Origin: Myxocyprinus asiaticus
Lineage: Eukaryota > Chordata > Actinopteri > Cypriniformes > Catostomidae
Reading direction: 5' to 3'
NCBI RefSeq assembly: GCF_019703515.2
Contig: NC_059385.1
Span: forward strand, 33,357,501 to 33,421,500
Length of the DNA stretch: 64,000 nt
Part shown: piece after piece, positions 11,452 to 64,000 of the stretch
Numbering within the stretch: the first letter of the stretch is position 1
How the letters are laid out: the number at the start of each line of letters is the position of its first letter
Position numbers and translations under genes: made by a program
Notes under the pieces: generated by a model
Told to the model about the DNA's origin: nothing
What the model saw: only the letters and a program-made list of their open reading frames with translations
The model's database searches: none

Positions 11452-11926
11452 ATATACCGATCAGCCAAAACATTAAAACCACCTGCCTAATATTGCGTAG
11501 GTCCCCCACGTGCCGCCAAAACAGTGCCAACCCGCATCTCAGAATAGCATTCTGAGATGCTATTCTTCTCAACACAATTGTACAGAGTGGTTATCTGAGC
11601 TACCGTAGACTTTGTCAGTTCAAACCATTCTGGCCATTCTCTGTTGACCTCTCTCATCAACAAGGCATATCCATCCGCAGAACTGCCCCTCACTGGATGT
11701 TTTTTTGTCTTTGGCACCATTCGGAGTAAACTCTAGAGACTGTTGTGTGTGAAAATCCCAGGAGATCAGCAGTTATAGAAATACTCAAACCAGCCCGTAT
11801 AGCACCAACAATCATGCCACGGTCCAAATCACTGAGAACACATGATTTTATGCACTGCACTGCTGTCACACGATTGAGCTTCTGAAGTGTCAGCAAATGA
11901 TCACCGGACAGTTTGCATCCGATGAA
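11452..11926 (-). mobile_element. Tc1-like relic, N-terminal half
   Basis: Begins 'ccgatcagccaaaacatt', a typical fish Tc1 terminus. The minus-strand frame 11690-11896 encodes an HTH region with 'LSDLDRGMIVGAIRAG' and 'LLGFSHTTVSRVYSEW', the transposase DNA-binding domain. Frame 11487-11720 follows. The catalytic half is missing. Confidence 0.8.
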
Positions 11927-12330
11927 TTATCTTTATATTGGAAGTGCCACCGCTAAAAACAGAACAAGATGTGCTTTTCGTGAATTTCTATCTTTCTATC
12001 TAGTTTGGGAAATATTAATAAAGCATTTTTGTTACATAATGTATTGTTTTTTTCTGTTATGTTGTTCTTTCCAAAAAAACAAATAAATGCTTTATGACAG
12101 GAAATAAGTATATATAGAGTCAAATTTTCCTACTTTTAAAATCTGAGATTGATCGCAATTAAAAAAAAAATTATCTACTGACAGCCCTAATATATATATA
12201 TATATACAGATAGTCACAGTACTTTGCAAAAGTTTTAGGTACTTGAAAAATGTTGCATAGTCAGGATGTCTTAAAAAATATGCCATAAATTGTTTTTATT
12301 CATCAATTAATATCATACAAAAAAGCTAAA
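11927..12330. other. AT-rich spacer
   Basis: AT-rich, with a short (TA)n run near 12190-12206 and the phrase 'agttttaggtacttg' that suggests the end of another Tc1-like element. No reading frame of note. Confidence 0.4.
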
Positions 12331-13465
12331 TCAATATTTGGTATGACAACCTTTGCTTTCAAAACAGCAGCAAGTATTTCTATAACAGCTGATCTCCTGG
12401 GATTTTCACGCTTGACAGTCTCTGGAATTTATTCAGAATTGTGCCCAAAAAAAAAAAAAAACATCCAGTTAGCGGCAGTTCTGTGAACGGAAACACCTTG
12501 TTGATGAGAGCGGTCAGTGGTGAATGGTCTAGGCTGCCTTTCCCAAAAGCATCACAAGCTTAAGTTGATCGTAGAGACCATTGGCGCCAATGTTTTCTAC
12601 GATCTACTTAGGTTTACAATGCCTTTGGGAAAGGCAGCCCATACTAGGTTGAGCTGACAGATAGGCTACAGTAACTCAGATAACCACTCTGTACAATTGT
12701 AGTGAGCAGAATAGCATCTCAGAATGAACAGTATGTCAAACCTTGAGGCGAATGGGCTACAACAGCAGAAGACCACGTTGGGTTTCACTTCTTTCAGCAA
12801 AGAACAGAAAGCTGAGACTGCATTGGGCAAAGGCTCACCAAAACTGGACAGTTAAAGACTGGAAAAACATAGCCTGGTCTGATGAATCATGATTTCTGCT
12901 GAGGCACACAGATGGTAAGGGTCAGAATTTGCCGGAAACAGCATGAATCCATAGACCCAACCTGCCTTGTGTCAACAGTCTGGGTTGGTGGCGGTGGTGT
13001 AGGTGTAATGGTGTGGGGAATGTTTTCTTGGCACACTTTGGGCCCGTTAATACCAATCAGTCATCGCTTGAATGCCACAGACTATTTGAGTATTGTTGCT
13101 GACTGTGCATCCCTTCATGGCCACAATTTACCCATTTTCTAATGGCTACTTCCATCATGATAATGCACCAAATCACAAAGCAAAAGTCGCCTCAAACTGG
13201 TTTCATGAAAATGACAATGAGTTCACTGTTCTTCAGTGCCCCTCCCAGTCACTGGATCGGAATCCAATAGAACACCTTTGGTGTGTGGTAGCTGACAAAC
13301 CTGCAGAAATTGTCAACATGGACCAGAACCTCAAAGGAATTTTTCCAACATCTTGTGGAATCCATGCCATGAAGAATTCAGGCTTTTTTAAGAGCAAAGG
13401 GAAGGCCCTACCCAGTATTAGTAAAGTGTTCCTAATAAAGTGCTCTGTGAGTGTATATACTGTAT
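12331..13465 (+). mobile_element. Tc1-like relic, plus strand
   Basis: Transposase-derived sequence from the HTH region ('ctgatctcctgggattttc' near 12389) to the catalytic core. Frames 12912-13142 and 13093-13479 encode 'VMVWGMFSWHTLGPL', 'FHHDNAPNHKAK' (second catalytic D) and 'LDRNPIEHLW' (catalytic E). The end 'ttcctaataaagtgctc' at about 13428 is a typical Tc1 terminal phrase. Broken by stops, frameshifts and an inserted MITE at 12532-12639. It stops about 90 bp before the first ppip5k2 exon. Confidence 0.85.
12532..12639. mobile_element. 108-bp palindromic MITE inside Tc1 relic
   Basis: Ends 'ggctgcctttcccaaaagc' and 'gcctttgggaaaggcagcc' are inverted repeats matching at 20 of 21 positions. 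The sequence interrupts the Tc1 transposase relic between its N-terminal and catalytic parts. A related fragment ('aggtttacgatgctttt') is seen near 41090-41215. Confidence 0.75.
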
Positions 13466-13557
13466 ATTGTATTGGCTGAGTGATTTTGTTTTTAATGGGT
13501 TTTTTTCACACAAATATGCATGTAATGTATTGAGAATATGTTTTTGCTCATGTTTAG

Positions 13558-60781
<47,224 letters not shown>

Positions 60782-61130
60782 GTAGCATGGCCTTCATTTG
60801 CTCCATATCAGAATATACTTGTATGGGGCCGATGCTATAGGGTAAATACTTGTTATCGGTATCATAATTTAATGAGTACATTGACATAATGACGTGGTTG
60901 CACTTGGGCCTCAAAGGTTGAAAACATGTCTGTGATGTGGATGTTAAAAATTACAAAGAAATTGAATTATATATTGTTTGTAACATAATAGTTTTAAGAG
61001 GGGGCACAAATGTAAACAGTTATTCAGAGGTTACATAACCAAAGTTATCCTTAATTTCATTACAGCTACCAAATTTAAAAGAAAAATCTCCATCTTTTCA
61101 TTTTATCCATCTTTAAGTAATTTGTATGTA
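60782..61130. other. intron sequence, nothing recognised
   Basis: Start of the intron after exon l; no named repeat. Confidence 0.5.
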
Positions 61131-61131
61131 T

Positions 61132-61168
<37 letters not shown>
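61131..61168. repeat. (TG)n microsatellite
   Basis: TG dinucleotide run of about 34 bp. Confidence 0.93.
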
Positions 61169-61170
<2 letters not shown>

Positions 61171-61179
61171 ATGTATATG

Positions 61180-61440
61180 CTACATAGTGGGGACCAAATG
61201 TCCCCACAAGGATAGTTAAATCTGAGATCACCTACATTGTGGGGCCCAGCCAGCGGTCCCCATGAGGGAAGTGGCTTAGTAAACATACTAAACAATGTTT
61301 TTTTGAAAATGCAAAAAGGTTTCTATGAGGGTTAGGTTTAGGGAATAGAAATTATCATTAGATCTGTGTAAAATCCATAAAATGCATGGAAGTCTATGGA
61401 GAGTCCCCACAATGATATAAAAACAAGTTTGTGTGTGTGT
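61180..61440. repeat. dispersed fish repeat 'gtggggacc...'
   Basis: Phrases 'agtggggaccaaatgtcccc', 'gcggtccccatgaggg', 'gggttaggtttagggaata' and 'gagtccccacaatgatat' form a repeat I recognise as common in cyprinid genomes. Class not certain; no coding capacity. Confidence 0.55.
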
Positions 61441-61656
61441 GGCTTTTTTCTCGCAATCATTTAATTATCATTCATTTGGAGAGTGCAGTCAAATCTTAGG
61501 ATAATCCACGCCTTTAAGCCAAACCTGATGCCACATCAAAAAATTATGCAAGATAAATTATGAAATAATTTTTCCAGATTATTAAATTAATAATCACCAG
61601 ATTACTTGATTAAAAAATAATCTATAATGATATCCCTAGGATTAGGTATTTGGGAA
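61441..61656. other. intron sequence, nothing recognised
   Basis: AT-rich spacer before the 'taggggtc' element. Confidence 0.4.
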
Positions 61657-63799
61657 TAGGGGTCAGCCTGGCCGACAATCAGATCCGATATTCATACTTT
61701 TTCTAATTATCGGAATCATTATTTTGTCTGATCTGATTGCCGATACATTTTAAAATGCACTCCGTTGGCTCTGATGCCAATGACCGCCTCTCTCCGAAAT
61801 GTTACTGCTTGTAGTCTGGCTCAATGTCCCGCACACGGTATTATCGGATTGGTTGGCCAATCAGCACTGTACTCTGTATTCATGGGGGAGAAGTGGGAAA
61901 GAGTAAAGGCCATTTTACACAGGACGCGGCAAGCGGTGGACTCGCCATGCGGCTGCCGCTTTCTCTCGTAGAGGACGCGTTTTGTGCAGTCAAGGCTGTG
62001 CTCTCGTCACGATTTCAGAGGCGGCTGTTGCCATAGTTACAATCAACAAGAACTCGCTAAGTCACCTACACGCACACCAACAGCTTGCAAAGTATGTGAG
62101 AGAACTATTCTGCACCTATTTTACCTCACCTGATTGAGAAGTGCCCTGACAACACTCTGTTGTCAAATTTAGATGCAGTTGGACCAAACGGATTTTAAAC
62201 TGGGCTCACATTGTTTCTTTAACTGTGTATAAAGTCATATAGAAGTTTTATCAAATCATTAGTTGTTCAGTTAAGCCATAATCAGCTGAGAACATGAAAC
62301 TTGAGATAAAACATGATAAACGAATGATAAAGTAAAAATGGTATTTGTGTTTATTGTTGATTTGTGTATGTCTGTGATCTGCTTTCAAGAGATCCTGATG
62401 CATTATTTTGCTCATCATGTTTTATTTGTTATTTATAATTTCATTATAATTTAGTAAAATACTTAGTGTAAGGGTTATGACTAACATAGAGCTTCGTGAC
62501 ACCCACTGAGTTCTGTTAATGTAATTATTTATTTTTTTTTTTTTGGTACATTTAATTTTGCACTTTATTTTACATGGCAAACCAAATCGCACTTTTTCAA
62601 ATCTCTTTTGATTTTTGAGGCATAATATAACTCGGGAAATTCCTCTTCCATGTTTTCAGCAGTCTGCTATGACCTCAGTAAATTTTTGTATGATTGGCTG
62701 TGAGTAAAGCAGACGCGGCTGCTGCTCAGGAAAAATATAAAATATTTGTATCTCTTGTACCGCCTGCGATTTGCCGTTTTCCGCATACTCTCATTGAAAA
62801 TGAAATAGACACTCGCGCTTGCCGTGTGCCTTGAAAGATGCATCAGAGAGGACAAGCTGTTTTCGAGGGTAAGAATGTAGATGCTGAAGTTGCAATAAAC
62901 ATCACAATACTCCATTTCAGCGGTCACTAATTAGCTAATTAACGGTTGCCCCATGTCACTGTTTTTACACTTTAGGTTAGCAGCGTGACAAAACAACAGA
63001 GCTGAGTACACCGAAAGCACTCCGGGGCGTAGATAACACTGATCTTTCAGCGCTATATCTTTGAATATGTTTCCCTCGCACCGAACGCGCTTCATTAATG
63101 CCCTTTCACGCTCCGCACGCGTTGCCTCTCTCCCTCGGCCCGCGACATAACGTGCCGTATAGCACAGCTGCAGACGTGGTTATTTTTAAATACAGTGAGC
63201 AGCAATATAGATGGGCGGTAGAGATAAGGACTGATTTAACAGAGTACTCGCCCTTATGAGTTGGTGTTTTTACGTTACAGCTGATGATGGCATTGTGGTA
63301 GCTAGCTAACCAACATTAGGAAGTTTAGCAAACGTAACGTCAACTTTGTGAATAAAATCCCGTTGCCCTTTTTGCACTTGGCTAAACGGGCTAACCGGCA
63401 AGCTACATGAAGTGTGTCAACTACAATAACGTTGATTCTGGTCTGTTATCACGTTAATACATAACATTCTGTTATGAGTTCATTATTATTTATATATTTA
63501 AAGTTTCAGTTAAAAAGAAATGCTGCTAGGCGCTCCCTCCACTTTATTTTTGAAAAAATAAAGTTGATATTTTGTTTTCCAGTATTTTTCAAAAGATAAT
63601 ATTGAAATGTTCAGTTTTGCAGTATTTCATTAAGAACATTTTGTGTGGAGTTTGTGTTAGTGTAAATTTTGACACTCAAATTTTTATTTTTACTGCAAAT
63701 GTATATCGGCCCCAAATATCGGTTATCGGTCTCCTTGATTCCTAATAATTGTTATCGACATCGACCCTGAAAAAAAAAAACGTATCAGTCGACCCCCTA
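61657..63799. mobile_element. 2.1-kb DNA element 'taggggtc...gaccccta'
   Basis: Left end 'taggggtc' with 'cagatccgatattca' and 'ttgccgatac' nearby. Right end 'tatcggttatcgg' through 'cagtcgaccccct'. The ends are diverged inverted repeats. The interior includes a possibly nested piece from about 61905 ('aaggccattttacacagg') and a CpG-rich part (63000-63450). No transposase frame. Confidence 0.55.
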
Positions 63800-64000
63800 C
63801 TTGAGAACTTGTATTGGTCTTTAAAAAATTGATAATGGTGCACACCTAAAAAGGGCTTTTGTTTACTAAATTTGATGTGGTGAATGTGAAACTTGGCTAG
63901 TAAGAGTTTCACATTAATAATGAAATAGTAATTATCTTTTGATTTGCTAATGTTATAGAAGCCAAAGAGTACATCCTAAAACAACAATGAAAAATCACAT
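63800..64000. other. intron sequence to window end
   Basis: AT-rich; no ppip5k2 exon found. Confidence 0.5.

Noticed and set aside
60786..64000. Possible next ppip5k2 exon downstream of exon l
   Set aside because: I looked for the conserved continuation of the phosphatase-like domain and saw no match with splice sites before the window ends.

Overview
The window looks like intronic and exonic DNA from a teleost fish, most likely a cypriniform. The basis is the repeat content: many Tc1/mariner relics, one of them close to the Sleeping Beauty/Tdr1 type, fish L1 and Tx1-type LINEs, hAT-like and other short inverted-repeat elements, and long (TG)n(TA)n tracts. There is no sign of bacterial gene organisation.

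The only host gene I can support is ppip5k2 (VIP2, diphosphoinositol pentakisphosphate kinase 2) on the + strand. Twelve consecutive internal exons lie at 13558-13643, 21959-22113, 22289-22390, 34825-34986, 35175-35296, 36500-36601, 36794-36880, 37052-37127, 37244-37353, 37428-37513, 38176-38301 and 60660-60781. They total 1336 nt, every junction keeps phase, and all introns are GT-AG. They encode the second half of the N-terminal ATP-grasp kinase domain and the start of the histidine-acid-phosphatase-like domain, including the RHGDRTP motif in exon 7. The 5' exons lie before base 1 and the 3' exons beyond base 64000. Eight exons are packed into 34825-38301, while three introns are very large (8.3, 12.4 and 22.4 kb).

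Nearly everything else is transposon debris. 1-13557 (upstream intron): a hairpin repeat, a CR1/L2-group LINE on the minus strand (about 1019-4340), a hAT-like element with a second hAT-like MITE nested in it (5098-7725, 6745-7550), several Tc1 relics, and a Tc1 copy with both long TIRs (9386-10943). Intron 13644-21958: hAT-like and MITE pieces, a mariner relic, a 138-bp tandem satellite (about 17721-18613), a Tc1 deletion derivative and the Sleeping Beauty-like element (19481-about 21078). Intron 22391-34824: a minisatellite, a Tc1 relic and two L1 copies fused head to head (about 24141-29865 minus, 29866-32180 plus). Intron 38302-60659: a Tc1 with about 200-bp TIRs (38463-40074), a Tc1 (about 41330-49030) split by a near full-length L1 (42698-48860), a 5'-truncated LINE tail, and a Tx1-type LINE (about 52480-60470) split by a full-length L1 (52868-58790) with a perfect 17-bp target-site duplication. 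60782-64000: a common fish repeat and a 2.1-kb DNA element with matching ends.

The host exons act as one gene. The mobile elements form nested layers that give a relative insertion order, and none appears to encode an intact protein. I found no RNA gene, CRISPR array or host promoter that I could support.
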